A stretch of 8,390 nt of DNA from Panacagrimonas sp041635265 (GCA_041635265.1 JBFJJV010000127.1:1-8390), one strand, 5' to 3'; positions 1 through 6,218 are shown, numbered from the stretch's first letter. The notes: generated by a model not told the origin, from the letters alone. Translations and numbers: made by a program.

Positions 1-450
1 CTTGGCGAGCGGCGCGTCGTGGTTGGCCAGCACGGCCGCCGCGAGCAAGGCCGCATTGACCGCACCGGCGCGCCCGATGGCCAATGTGCCGACCGGGATG
101 CCGGCGGGCATCTGCGCAATTGAAAGCAGCGAGTCCATGCCATTGAGCGCCTTACTCTGAACCGGCACACCAAAGACCGGCAGTCGGGTTTTCGCCGCGC
201 ACATTCCCGGTAGATGCGCGGCACCGCCGGCACCGGCGATGATGACCTTCAGTCCGCGAGGGACCGCCGTTTCGGCATATTCGAACAACAGGTCCGGCGT
301 CCGGTGAGCGGAAACCACACGGCATTCGTGCGAAACGCCGAGTTCAACCAAGGTCTGGGCCGCGTGACTCATGGTCTCCCAATCCGATTTGGAGCCCATG
401 ATGATGCCGACGAGCGCTTGTTCTGCGGGTGTTTTGCCAGTGCGGGCCAT
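1..450 (-). CDS. purE: PurE, N5-carboxyaminoimidazole ribonucleotide mutase (partial, C-terminus beyond left edge)
   Basis: Catalyses conversion of N5-CAIR to CAIR in de novo purine synthesis, in the cytoplasm, normally working after PurK. I translated the minus strand from the ATG at 448-450 and obtained 150 residues without a stop. Class I PurE hallmarks are in order: GIIMGSKSDWETM at residues 15-27 (phosphate/substrate-binding Ser and Asp), VVSAHRTPD at 45-53 with the active-site His at 48, IAGAGGAAHLPGM at 71-83, PVFGVPVQS at 91-99, and the MPAGIPVGTLAIG loop at 114-126. The E. coli protein is 169 residues, so roughly 10-20 residues are missing at the left edge. purK is the expected downstream partner but lies outside the window. 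The start agrees with family length. The upstream Shine-Dalgarno is weak. Identification is secure. Confidence 0.97.
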   Translation of the reverse strand, partial: MARTGKTPAEQALVGIIMGSKSDWETMSHAAQTLVELGVSHECRVVSAHRTPDLLFEYAETAVPRGLKVIIAGAGGAAHLPGMCAAKTRLPVFGVPVQSKALNGMDSLLSIAQMPAGIPVGTLAIGRAGAVNAALLAAAVLANHDAPLAK

Positions 451-474
451 TATTCGGGCTCGTTATAAACAGAG

Positions 475-503
475 ATTATGGCACTGCTGCCGTGCGGGGG
501 AAA
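475..503 (-). promoter_or_regulatory. Candidate sigma70 promoter for purE
   Basis: On the minus strand CATAAT (475-480, 5 of 6 to the -10 consensus) lies 17 nt from TTTCCC (498-503, weak -35). The element sits 24 nt upstream of the purE ATG. A second AT-rich TATAAC-like stretch lies between it and the start. This is a by-eye match only, and no PurR-like operator was recognised. Confidence 0.35.
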
Positions 504-512
504 CGTGGCGGG

Positions 513-542
513 TTTACCATGTGCGCTCGCCCCGAGTAATTT
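513..542 (+). promoter_or_regulatory. Weak candidate promoter for sufT
   Basis: TTTACC (513-518) and TAATTT (537-542) are separated by 18 nt on the plus strand, immediately before the sufT ATG at 555. If used, transcription would begin only a few bases before the start codon, giving a very short leader. That would fit the absence of a recognisable Shine-Dalgarno there. The match to consensus is poor. Confidence 0.22.
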
Positions 543-554
543 AAACGAATAAGT

Positions 555-1103
555 ATGTCCTCCAGCCCAGAATCCGTCCGGCTGAGCCGCGATGTCATCG
601 GCATTTTGATCCCGCAGGGGACGAAAGTAGAGTTGCCGGCGGACGCCGAAGCACAAATCACGCAGGCACTGGGTGGTAGTTTTACCGTGCTGGTGCAGGG
701 ACACCTGTTCAGAATCGAGGGCAAGGATGGCGATGCGCTGGGCAAAGAGGTCATGAAGGGCCCCGAACTACCGCCCGATGCCACCGACGACGACATTGAA
801 AAAGCGGTCTGGTCTCAGCTGCGCACCTGCTTCGACCCTGAAATCCCCATCGACATCGTGGAACTGGGATTAATCTACAGTTGCAAGCTCGAGACACTCG
901 AAGATGGTAATCGCCGCGCCAATGTGACCATGACACTCACCGCAGCCGGCTGCGGCATGGGCGATATTCTGGTGGCGGACGTCAAATCCAAGGTCATGGC
1001 CATCCCCTGCGTGACTGAGGCCGATGTCGAACTCACTTTCGATCCGCCGTGGACGAAGGACATGATGTCCGAAGAAGCCCAGCTGCAAGTCGGATTTATG
1101 TAA
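555..1103 (+). CDS. sufT: SufT, DUF59-family Fe-S cluster assembly protein
   Basis: Auxiliary maturation factor of the SUF iron-sulfur system, cytoplasmic, of the long SufT form. The 182-residue product has the SufT-specific N-terminal region (about residues 8-65, including LSRDVIGILIPQGTKVELP and the ITQALGGSFTV stretch). A DUF59/MIP18-like domain follows at about 80-165. Its signatures are DPEIPIDIVELGLIY (94-108), MTLTAAGCGMGDIL (126-139) with the conserved Cys at 133, and FDPPW (162-166). The C-terminal tail MMSEEAQLQVGFM is also typical of the family. The usual TAPGCGMG motif has Ala in place of Pro here. The ATG at 555 is the first in frame and matches family length, but has almost no Shine-Dalgarno. 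The gene is divergent from purE, and no other suf or isc genes are visible, so it is detached from its pathway partners within this window. Confidence 0.93.
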   Translation: MSSSPESVRLSRDVIGILIPQGTKVELPADAEAQITQALGGSFTVLVQGHLFRIEGKDGDALGKEVMKGPELPPDATDDDIEKAVWSQLRTCFDPEIPIDIVELGLIYSCKLETLEDGNRRANVTMTLTAAGCGMGDILVADVKSKVMAIPCVTEADVELTFDPPWTKDMMSEEAQLQVGFM

Positions 1104-1127
1104 GATTTGATTCAATTCGGCTTCAGC

Positions 1128-1146
1128 CACGAGACCTATACTCGTG
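1128..1146 (+). promoter_or_regulatory. Inverted repeat around a -10-like hexamer upstream of the DUF1318 gene
   Basis: CACGAG (1128-1133) and CTCGTG (1141-1146) form a perfect 6-bp inverted repeat with a 7-nt spacer. The hexamer TATACT (1137-1142, 5 of 6 to the -10 consensus) overlaps the spacer and right arm. It lies 34-52 nt upstream of the chosen ATG at 1180. It could be an operator over a promoter or a small leader hairpin. The only -35-like sequence (TTCGGC, 1116-1121) is weak and poorly spaced (15 nt). Confidence 0.25.
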
Positions 1147-1179
1147 TGGAATAAATTCTGTACGGATCCGGATCGCGCC

Positions 1180-1794
1180 ATGAATCGACTGCCCCTGCTG
1201 CTGACTGCCACTGCTTTCGCGCTGCTGGCTGCCTGCGTGACAATCAATGTGTACTTTCCTGCGGCTGCGGCCCAGGCGGCGGCCGATCGGGTCATCGATG
1301 AAGTATGGGGCAGGAGCGCGGAGCCGGCCCCGCGCTTCCCGGCCAAGGGTGAAGAGTCCTCCAGCCTGAGGAATCTCGATCTGCGTCTGTTGGGCGCAGC
1401 CTCGCTGAATTTCCTGATCCCGACAGCGCAGGCGGCTGACCCTGATCTGGACGTATCCTCCCCCACGATTAAAGCGCTCACCAGCAATATGGAGGCCCGG
1501 TTTCCGCAGATTGAGCCCTATCTCGACAGTGGCGTGGTGGGCGTCGGCTCGGACGGATTTCTGGCCACACCCAAGGCAAGCGAAGTGCCGCTGGCACAGC
1601 GCAATAAAGTAAGAACGCTGCTCGCCAATGAGAATGCCGATCGCAGCGCGCTGTATCGCGAGATTGCCGCAGCCAACGGCAAGCCGCAATGGGAAACCCA
1701 GATCCGGGAAGTGTTTGCAGCGCGTTGGATCGCCCGCGCAAAATCGGGATGGATGGTGCAGACCGATATCAATCAGTGGCAGAAGAAGCCCTAG
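1180..1794 (+). CDS. DUF1318 (YdbL-family) lipoprotein
   Basis: A 204-residue predicted lipoprotein. Residues 1-18 are a short signal peptide (MNRL start, hydrophobic LLLTATAFALLAA) with lipobox LAAC and lipidated Cys19. Position +2 is Val rather than Asp, which favours the outer membrane. The TINVYFPAAAA stretch follows (21-31), then a segment ending in AQAAD at 83-87 that resembles a second signal-peptidase site. The DUF1318 domain covers about 96-200, with VPLAQRNKVRTLLANEN (136-152) and ALYREIAAANG (157-167). I chose ATG 1180 over GTG 1144 because it puts a charged n-region directly before the hydrophobic core. In enteric bacteria YdbL works with YdbH and YnbE, an AsmA-like bridge between inner and outer membrane. 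Neither partner is visible here, so the role is by analogy. The gene stands 76 nt after sufT and probably has its own promoter. Confidence 0.85.
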   Translation: MNRLPLLLTATAFALLAACVTINVYFPAAAAQAAADRVIDEVWGRSAEPAPRFPAKGEESSSLRNLDLRLLGAASLNFLIPTAQAADPDLDVSSPTIKALTSNMEARFPQIEPYLDSGVVGVGSDGFLATPKASEVPLAQRNKVRTLLANENADRSALYREIAAANGKPQWETQIREVFAARWIARAKSGWMVQTDINQWQKKP

Positions 1795-1909
1795 CAACAG
1801 ACTGGGCACCTCTGGGCGCAGGTGCGCGGCCGAATCGAAAAATTCGCCTGCTGGCGTCGGGCGATTCAGCCTTGCCTGCTTGAACGCCCGTTCGCTGCGC
1901 CGGGTTAGG

Positions 1910-2095
1910 TTCACTCGGCGGATCAGGGAGCTGGTGGATGCGGTCGATCGCGTCAAAGATTTCATCGATTATGCGCATTAGCCGCTGAGCACGCTGGTCC
2001 AGAAGGCGGGCAACTTCGAGTCCCAGGTGAACGGCAGCAACTGGGGAGCAAACACGCAGACCACCAAACTGGTGCTGATCGGCACCAGCAGGTAA
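1910..2095 (+). pseudogene. Coding-like ORF remnant interrupted by an in-frame TAG
   Basis: After the DUF1318 gene one plus-strand frame reads like protein across a stop. It runs through ELVDAVDRVKDFIDYAH, a TAG at 1979-1981, then PLSTLVQKAGNFESQVNGSN and onward to TAA at 2093-2095. In the 37 codons after the TAG, 34 end in G or C, a coding-style bias like that of the neighbouring genes. I recognise no family and no start codon with a ribosome site. The upstream boundary is arbitrary: the frame stays open back into the DUF1318 gene. It is best described as the 3' end of a decayed or truncated gene. An unbroken short gene misread by one base is possible. No function is proposed. Confidence 0.35.
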
Positions 2096-2336
2096 TTTGG
2101 TTGCTGGAGCTAAAGTCAGCTAAGCGCTCGAAGCCTGTTGTGCCGAGTAAGCCGGTCGATGCAAGGCGAGGCTGTCTGTGGGCAGTCCATGGGCATCCGC
2201 AGCAGAAGCTGCAAGACAGGTGAGACCTGAAAAAAATTGCGCAGTCCTCCAAGATAGGCAGGACGAAAAAGAATTCATTCCCCTTGCCGAAAACAGTCAA
2301 GCCACAGCGCGAAGCACTTTTATTGGAGTTGAGTCA
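2096..2336 (+). other. Leader region of the epoxide hydrolase gene with three consecutive small hairpins
   Basis: This non-coding stretch holds three short inverted repeats in a row. They are GCAG-aag-CTGC (2202-2212), CAGGT-gag-ACCTG followed by seven A (2217-2236), and GTCCTCC-aagata-GGcAGGAC with one bulged base (2244-2264). None has a downstream T-run, so they are not plus-strand terminators. The frame of the epoxide hydrolase is open back to an ATG at 2178. The extra 53 residues do not resemble the family's N-terminus, so I treat the region as untranslated. No promoter was convincing. Confidence 0.35.
2325..2328 (+). promoter_or_regulatory. Shine-Dalgarno deciding the GTG start of the epoxide hydrolase
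   Basis: GGAG lies 8 nt before the GTG at 2337-2339. This and the family-typical N-terminus that follows (PISPFEVDVPDS) favour this start over the in-frame ATG at 2178. Confidence 0.65.
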
Positions 2337-3491
2337 GTGCCTATCAGTCCTTTTGAAGTCGATGTTCCTGATTCGACCCTTGTTGATTTACGAGATCGCC
2401 TGGCGCGCACCCGCTGGCCTGAAGATTTTGCCAATGATCAATGGCAGTACGGCACCAATACGGCTTATTTGAAGGAATTGTGCGCGTACTGGGAAAAAAT
2501 TTTCGACTGGTCCGCAGTGCAGCGAGAGATCAACACCTTCGCGCACTTCAAGACTGAAGTCGAAGGCATCCCGATTCACTTTATTCACGAACGCGGCAAG
2601 GGGCCCAATCCCAAGCCCCTGATTCTGAGTCATGGGTGGCCGTGGACTTTCTGGGATTTCAAGAAAATCATCCGGCGGCTGACAGACCCGGTGGCCCACG
2701 GCGGCAACGCCGAAGACGCGTTCGACGTCGTGGTGCCCTCCCTGCCAGGCTATGGCTTTTCAACGCCGCTAAGCAAGCCAGGCATCAATTTCTGGCGCAC
2801 TGCAGATATCTGGGTCGAACTGATGGAGCAGATCGGCTATCCCAAATTTTACGCACACGGCAATGATTGGGGGGCGATCCTGACATCGCAGCTTGGGCAC
2901 AAGCATGCGGACCGGGTTCTGGGCATTCACCTGACATTGCCAACGCCGCTGAACGTATTGAGCGGGCCCTGGCCACCCGATTCGGAGTTCGATGAGGATC
3001 CGGACAAATTGGCTAAGAACAAGCATTTTTTTGGTCAAGAGAGCGGTTATTCTGCCATTCAGACCACCAAACCGCAGACGCTGGCCAATGCCATCAACGA
3101 TTCCCCGGCGGGCCTGTGTTCCTGGCTGGTAGAGAAACGGCGCACCTGGAGTCACTGCAAGGGAGACGTGGAATCTCGTTTCAGCAAGGATGAACTGTGC
3201 GCGGTCATGACGCTGTACTGGGTGACGCAAAGCTTTGGTACATCAGCGCGTTATTACTACGAGTGCGCACACAATCCCTGGCAAGCCTCGCACGACCGGC
3301 AGCCCCAGGTGGAAGCACCGACCGGCTTATGCATGTTCGACAACGAAGTGTTCGCCATGCCACGCCGCTGGTGCGAGCGCAATTACAATCTCAAGCAGTG
3401 GACCGAGCATGCGTCTGGGGGCCACTTTGCACCGATGGAAGAACCGGATGTGCTGGTCGAAGACATCCGGAAATTTTTCCGGAATCTATAG
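2337..3491 (+). CDS. Epoxide hydrolase, microsomal type (EHN domain plus alpha/beta hydrolase fold)
   Basis: Hydrolyses epoxides to vicinal diols through a covalent alkyl-enzyme ester. The 384-residue product is a normal length for bacterial relatives of mammalian microsomal epoxide hydrolase. The EHN cap-like domain (about 3-110) begins PFEVDVPDSTLVDLRDRLA and includes RTRWPED. The oxyanion-hole motif HGWPW is at 99-103. The nucleophile is Asp177 in HGNDWG (174-179). Ring-opening tyrosines are probably Tyr238 in GYSAIQTTKP and Tyr307 in SARYYYE. By alignment from memory with the rat enzyme, the charge-relay acid is Glu337 (FDNEVFAMPRRW) and the base is His363 (GGHFAPMEEP). All catalytic positions are therefore present. 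There is no signal peptide or membrane anchor, so it is probably a soluble cytoplasmic enzyme. Start is GTG with GGAG 8 nt upstream. Substrate cannot be deduced. No obvious catabolic operon surrounds it. Confidence 0.93.
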   Translation: MPISPFEVDVPDSTLVDLRDRLARTRWPEDFANDQWQYGTNTAYLKELCAYWEKIFDWSAVQREINTFAHFKTEVEGIPIHFIHERGKGPNPKPLILSHGWPWTFWDFKKIIRRLTDPVAHGGNAEDAFDVVVPSLPGYGFSTPLSKPGINFWRTADIWVELMEQIGYPKFYAHGNDWGAILTSQLGHKHADRVLGIHLTLPTPLNVLSGPWPPDSEFDEDPDKLAKNKHFFGQESGYSAIQTTKPQTLANAINDSPAGLCSWLVEKRRTWSHCKGDVESRFSKDELCAVMTLYWVTQSFGTSARYYYECAHNPWQASHDRQPQVEAPTGLCMFDNEVFAMPRRWCERNYNLKQWTEHASGGHFAPMEEPDVLVEDIRKFFRNL

Positions 3492-3494
3492 CGC

Positions 3495-3531
3495 AAAAAA
3501 AAGCGTCGCTCCTTTTCAGGAACGACGCTTT
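3495..3531 (-). terminator. Rho-independent terminator between convergent genes, strongest for yegP
   Basis: AAAGCGTCG (3500-3508) pairs perfectly with CGACGCTTT (3523-3531), 9 bp. A further TCC/GGA pairing above one mismatch closes a TTTTCA loop. Read on the minus strand the stem is followed by eight T (A-run at 3495-3502), the classic arrangement for terminating yegP. Read on the plus strand it begins just after the epoxide hydrolase stop at 3489-3491, but the T-run is only three bases. It is therefore a weaker or bidirectional terminator for that gene. Confidence 0.85.
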
Positions 3532-3558
3532 GATTCGGCACAGACCGCGATCAGGCCG

Positions 3559-3885
3559 TCAGATCCTTGACCGTGGTGAGGTACCAGATTTCTTCACCGA
3601 CTCGATGCCGTTGTCGCGCGCCGCTTCGGTCGTATACATCTGGCTTTGGCCAATAACCTGATGATTGCCTGCGACCAGAGTGAAATAGAACTTGCCATTC
3701 TTGCCGTTCAGACGCTTATAGCGCTCATCCATTCCGCAATTCTTCTGCACGGATGCAATTCCGTTTTCAGCCGACTTTCGTGCGACATACATCTCGCTAC
3801 TCATCACAATCTGGCCATTGCCAGCGCAGAGGTTGAAATGGAACTGGCCATTCTTGGCCTTCTTGAGTTCAAACGATCCTGCCAT
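3559..3885 (-). CDS. yegP: YegP-family protein (tandem DUF1508), C-terminal end probably frameshifted
   Basis: A small 108-residue protein with two DUF1508 (UPF0339) repeats. Repeat 1 is at about residues 13-46 (NGQFHFNLCAGNGQIV, SSEMY, ENGIASV) and repeat 2 at about 64-98 (NGKFYFTLVAGNHQVIGQ, SQMY, DNGIESV). Function is unknown, and the repeats fold as small beta-rich units. Start ATG 3883-3885 is well supported by AGGAG (3893-3897) 7 nt upstream. The E. coli homologue (110 residues) ends in NGTSQTVKDNT. Here the frame reads SGTS and then PRSRI before a stop at 3559. In the next frame the same DNA encodes TVKDLTA followed by a stop at 3551-3553. One missing base near 3576/3577 explains this. 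The protein may still fold, since both repeats are intact. It is convergent with the epoxide hydrolase and has its own terminator. Confidence 0.9.
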   Translation of the reverse strand: MAGSFELKKAKNGQFHFNLCAGNGQIVMSSEMYVARKSAENGIASVQKNCGMDERYKRLNGKNGKFYFTLVAGNHQVIGQSQMYTTEAARDNGIESVKKSGTSPRSRI

Positions 3886-4015
3886 GTCCTTGCTCCTGGT
3901 TGAAATGCTCCTGACTAATTAAATCCAGTGTCGCATTGATCCTTGGTAAGTTGACTTGCTGCCACGAGGGCAAAGATTAGCAGGGTGCGGACATTATGTG
4001 ACAGTCGGAACTGAA

Positions 4016-4918
4016 TTAGCTCTTGAAGCCCCCTAAGGAGACGACCAAGTCAGACAGTAGCGCAGAAAGTTCGCCGCACATCAGGGCAAAGTCGGCGTCG
4101 AAGCGCTCGTCAGGACTTTGGCTGGAATCGTGCTCGACACGATCCTGTTCAATCAGATCAAAACGAATGCGTTTTATGACGCCGGGATCAGCCAGCACGA
4201 TACGCATACGGTCCTTCCAGGTGAGTCCCAGCTGGGTCACGGTCTTGCCATCTTTCACATGCCGGCGCACATCGTCACCTTCGAGGCCGTGGCGGGCGAA
4301 GCGGACGGCTGCAGGATCGTCACCGCTGCTTTTCATCTCACAGTCCTGATCCAGTTCGAACTCAGCCGGCGCTTGGCCAGCCGAAAGCCACTGGGTCATA
4401 CACGTTGTTGGCGCCTGCGCGGTATCCAGCGGTTCCAGCGCCAGTTCGCCCAAGGTCTCGCGCAGAAATGCGCTCAGGTCATCGCCGCGCTTGAGGCTGG
4501 CCGTATCTACCAGCAGCCAGCCAGACTCCATGTCGATCCACGCGCGTGTCACTTGCCGCTTGGCAAAGGCCTTGGGCAATAACTCGGCGGTGATCTGCTC
4601 TTTCAGTTCGCGCATCTGCTTCTTGCCGGGCTTGAAGCCCATGCGCTTTTCATAATCTTTGCCGCGGGCTTCGGCTTCCTCCTTGATGACCGAGGCCGGC
4701 AAAATCTTGCTTTCTACAGCCCAGGCGATCAGCAACTGCTTGCCCTGCGAATAGACCAGCGCTTCATCTGTCTCACGCGGGGAAATCCAGCCCTGGCTTT
4801 GCGCCGACAGGCCACTACAGGCGATCAGGGGGCGGTTTGCCAGTTTCTCTTCGAGGGCGGCGGGCGTCAGCGCCCAATTGCTGGGCAAGCGATAAGGCAG
4901 GAGATTTTTGAACCACAC
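4016..4918 (-). CDS. rdgC: RdgC, recombination-associated DNA-binding protein
   Basis: RdgC forms a ring-shaped dimer that encircles double-stranded DNA and restrains RecA-promoted strand exchange. It acts on the nucleoid. The product is 300 residues (E. coli 303). It carries the family N-terminus WFKNLLPYRL (2-11) and WISPRETDEALVY (44-56). Also present are the ILPASVIKEEAEAR helix (72-85), the GFKPGKKQMRELKEQ segment (94-108) and ELLPKAFAKR (112-121). The GKTVTQLGLTWKDRM segment (224-238) and RFDADFALMCGELSALL (272-288) complete the set. The start is GTG at 4916-4918. It is preceded by ATT, which aligns with the E. coli initiator Met, so an unusual ATT start cannot be excluded. The Shine-Dalgarno is poor. 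No clear terminator follows the TAA. Flanking gaps are 130 nt to yegP and 129 nt from the oxidoreductase stop, which suggests independent transcription. Confidence 0.96.
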   Translation of the reverse strand: MWFKNLLPYRLPSNWALTPAALEEKLANRPLIACSGLSAQSQGWISPRETDEALVYSQGKQLLIAWAVESKILPASVIKEEAEARGKDYEKRMGFKPGKKQMRELKEQITAELLPKAFAKRQVTRAWIDMESGWLLVDTASLKRGDDLSAFLRETLGELALEPLDTAQAPTTCMTQWLSAGQAPAEFELDQDCEMKSSGDDPAAVRFARHGLEGDDVRRHVKDGKTVTQLGLTWKDRMRIVLADPGVIKRIRFDLIEQDRVEHDSSQSPDERFDADFALMCGELSALLSDLVVSLGGFKS

Positions 4919-4953
4919 AATCGGTCGTCGGCAAAGTTTGAAATGAGGCGGCG

Positions 4954-4959
4954 ATCATA
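4954..4959 (-). promoter_or_regulatory. Candidate -10 element for rdgC
   Basis: TATGAT on the minus strand (5 of 6 to consensus) sits 35 nt upstream of the rdgC GTG. No good -35 is found at 16-18 nt. The upstream DNA there is very GC-rich. It is a hexamer match only. Confidence 0.25.
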
Positions 4960-5047
4960 CCGGCGCCGCGCGGCCAAAGACACCGCGCTGAATGACGAGC
5001 TGCTGCGTTACCCCGAGTCAGGGAACAAGCGAAGCATTTGCAGGCCT

Positions 5048-6064
5048 TTAGTGGGTAACTTTCACCACGGTCTTGCCCAGATTCTTCCCCTCAAAGATGC
5101 ACTGCAGCGCTGATGGCGCATTTTCCAGGCCTTCGACGACGTACTCAAAGGGCTTGATCTGACCACCCGCCAACCAAGCCAACATTTCTTTTTTGAACTG
5201 GGAATAATGCGTCGTCATGTAATCCAGCACGACCATGCCCCTGACCTGCAGACGCTTCAGGTTGATGTCATTGAGCATCATCATGCTGCGATCGGGGCCA
5301 TTTGACGACTCTCGGCCGGAATACACGGCCATGAGGCCAGCGCTGACGACGCGCGCATTCAGATTGAGCAGTGCCCAGGCCGCCTCGAAAACATGTCCGC
5401 CGACCACTTCGATGTAAAGGTCAATGCCGTTCGGGCAGGCCTGACGCAGCTCTTCCGACAGCGTACGCGAGTGCCGATTCAGACACTGATCGAATCCGAA
5501 TCGATCGGTTGCGAGCGCGCACTTTTCCGCAGTGCCGGCAATACCAACCGCGCGATAGCCGCGCAGCTTCGCCATTTGTCCCACCATCTGTCCCATGCCG
5601 CCGCTGGCTGCACCGATCACCACGGTGTCTCCTGGCCCGGCCCGGCCCAGATAGCCGGTGGCGAGCCAAGCCCCGAAGCCGGTGTAACCCAGCGCGCCGA
5701 GAGCGTAGGACTCCTGCTCCAGCATTGCGGGCAATTTCCGGATATAGGGACTCAGCGCCACCGCCAACTTCGCCCAGGACCAAAGGCCGGTGACGCGATC
5801 GCCGGGTGCATATTCAGAATGTTCCGAGGCCGCCACCACTCCCACTGCAGGGCCTTCCATGGCTCCGCCCAGCGGAATAGGCGCCTTGCCGCGTCTCTTC
5901 ACTTTTCCGAGCAGATAAGGCTCCATGCCCAGCCAATGCGTCCGAATCTGAATCTCCCCGCTTTTCAGTACGGGAACTGGCCCCTCTTCGACGCGGAAAC
6001 ATTTTGCGGTGGGGATGAAAAAGCGCGGCCGCTCAACCAAAACTACGGTCTGATTCTCTTGCAT
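5048..6064 (-). CDS. NADP-dependent oxidoreductase, MDR superfamily (CurA / prostaglandin-reductase-like)
   Basis: A zinc-free medium-chain reductase of 338 residues, expected to reduce activated C=C bonds (enones, quinones, enals) with NADPH in the cytoplasm. The N-terminal GroES-like part is about 1-125 (HWLGMEPYLLGKV at 43-55, GPAVGVVAASEHSEYAPGDRV at 71-91 in part). The Rossmann domain has the cofactor motif GAASGGMGQMVGQMAKLRG (151-169) and VGIAG (173-177). NGIDLYIEVVGG (212-223), NDINLKRLQVRGMVV (265-279) and ENAPSAL (314-320) also match. No zinc-ligand cysteines are seen. The usual Tyr in the GMPGLTAY motif is Trp133, and the family's NVGG is VVGG here, so substrate or cofactor handling may differ. 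ATG 6062-6064 is chosen because AGGAGG lies 8 nt upstream, although the frame is open another 54 codons to 6226. It sits 196 nt downstream of the CoA-transferase gene. Confidence 0.9.
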   Translation of the reverse strand: MQENQTVVLVERPRFFIPTAKCFRVEEGPVPVLKSGEIQIRTHWLGMEPYLLGKVKRRGKAPIPLGGAMEGPAVGVVAASEHSEYAPGDRVTGLWSWAKLAVALSPYIRKLPAMLEQESYALGALGYTGFGAWLATGYLGRAGPGDTVVIGAASGGMGQMVGQMAKLRGYRAVGIAGTAEKCALATDRFGFDQCLNRHSRTLSEELRQACPNGIDLYIEVVGGHVFEAAWALLNLNARVVSAGLMAVYSGRESSNGPDRSMMMLNDINLKRLQVRGMVVLDYMTTHYSQFKKEMLAWLAGGQIKPFEYVVEGLENAPSALQCIFEGKNLGKTVVKVTH

Positions 6065-6072
6065 GAGAATTG

Positions 6073-6078
6073 CCTCCT
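6073..6078 (-). promoter_or_regulatory. Strong Shine-Dalgarno deciding the oxidoreductase start
   Basis: AGGAGG on the minus strand, 8 nt before the ATG at 6062-6064. It is the best ribosome binding site in the window. It overrules the longer in-frame reading that begins at 6226, which has no comparable site. Confidence 0.8.
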
Positions 6079-6218
6079 CGTTTTCGAAATTTCCGATGCG
6101 AGAAATAACGTTTACCGATCTATTCTCCTCCGCCTTGCGCGAATTGCAAATTTTGGCAGGGCAAGACATATCCCTTTGTTTTTCCATTTCTTTAATGAAG
6201 TCGACGCGGACATGATTG

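Noticed and set aside
1165..1174. GATCCGGATC palindrome just before the DUF1318 start
   Set aside because: A 10-bp palindrome is too short to claim a function and no copies were noticed.
1828..1848. Hairpin GG(C)CGAAT-loop-ATTCGCC after the DUF1318 gene as a terminator
   Set aside because: The stem has a bulge and no T-run follows on the plus strand.
1123..1965. 280-codon open frame on the minus strand opposite the DUF1318 gene
   Set aside because: It is antisense to a well-supported lipoprotein gene, has low-complexity Arg/Gly-rich composition and matches no family I recognise.
2178..2336. N-terminal extension of the epoxide hydrolase from ATG 2178
   Set aside because: The 53 extra residues are not family-like, and GGAG is ideally placed for the GTG at 2337.
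6120..6214. Arg-rich 33-codon mini-ORF on the minus strand in the leader of the oxidoreductase
   Set aside because: No Shine-Dalgarno and no protein-like features. It overlaps the in-frame leader reading and gives no sign of attenuation.
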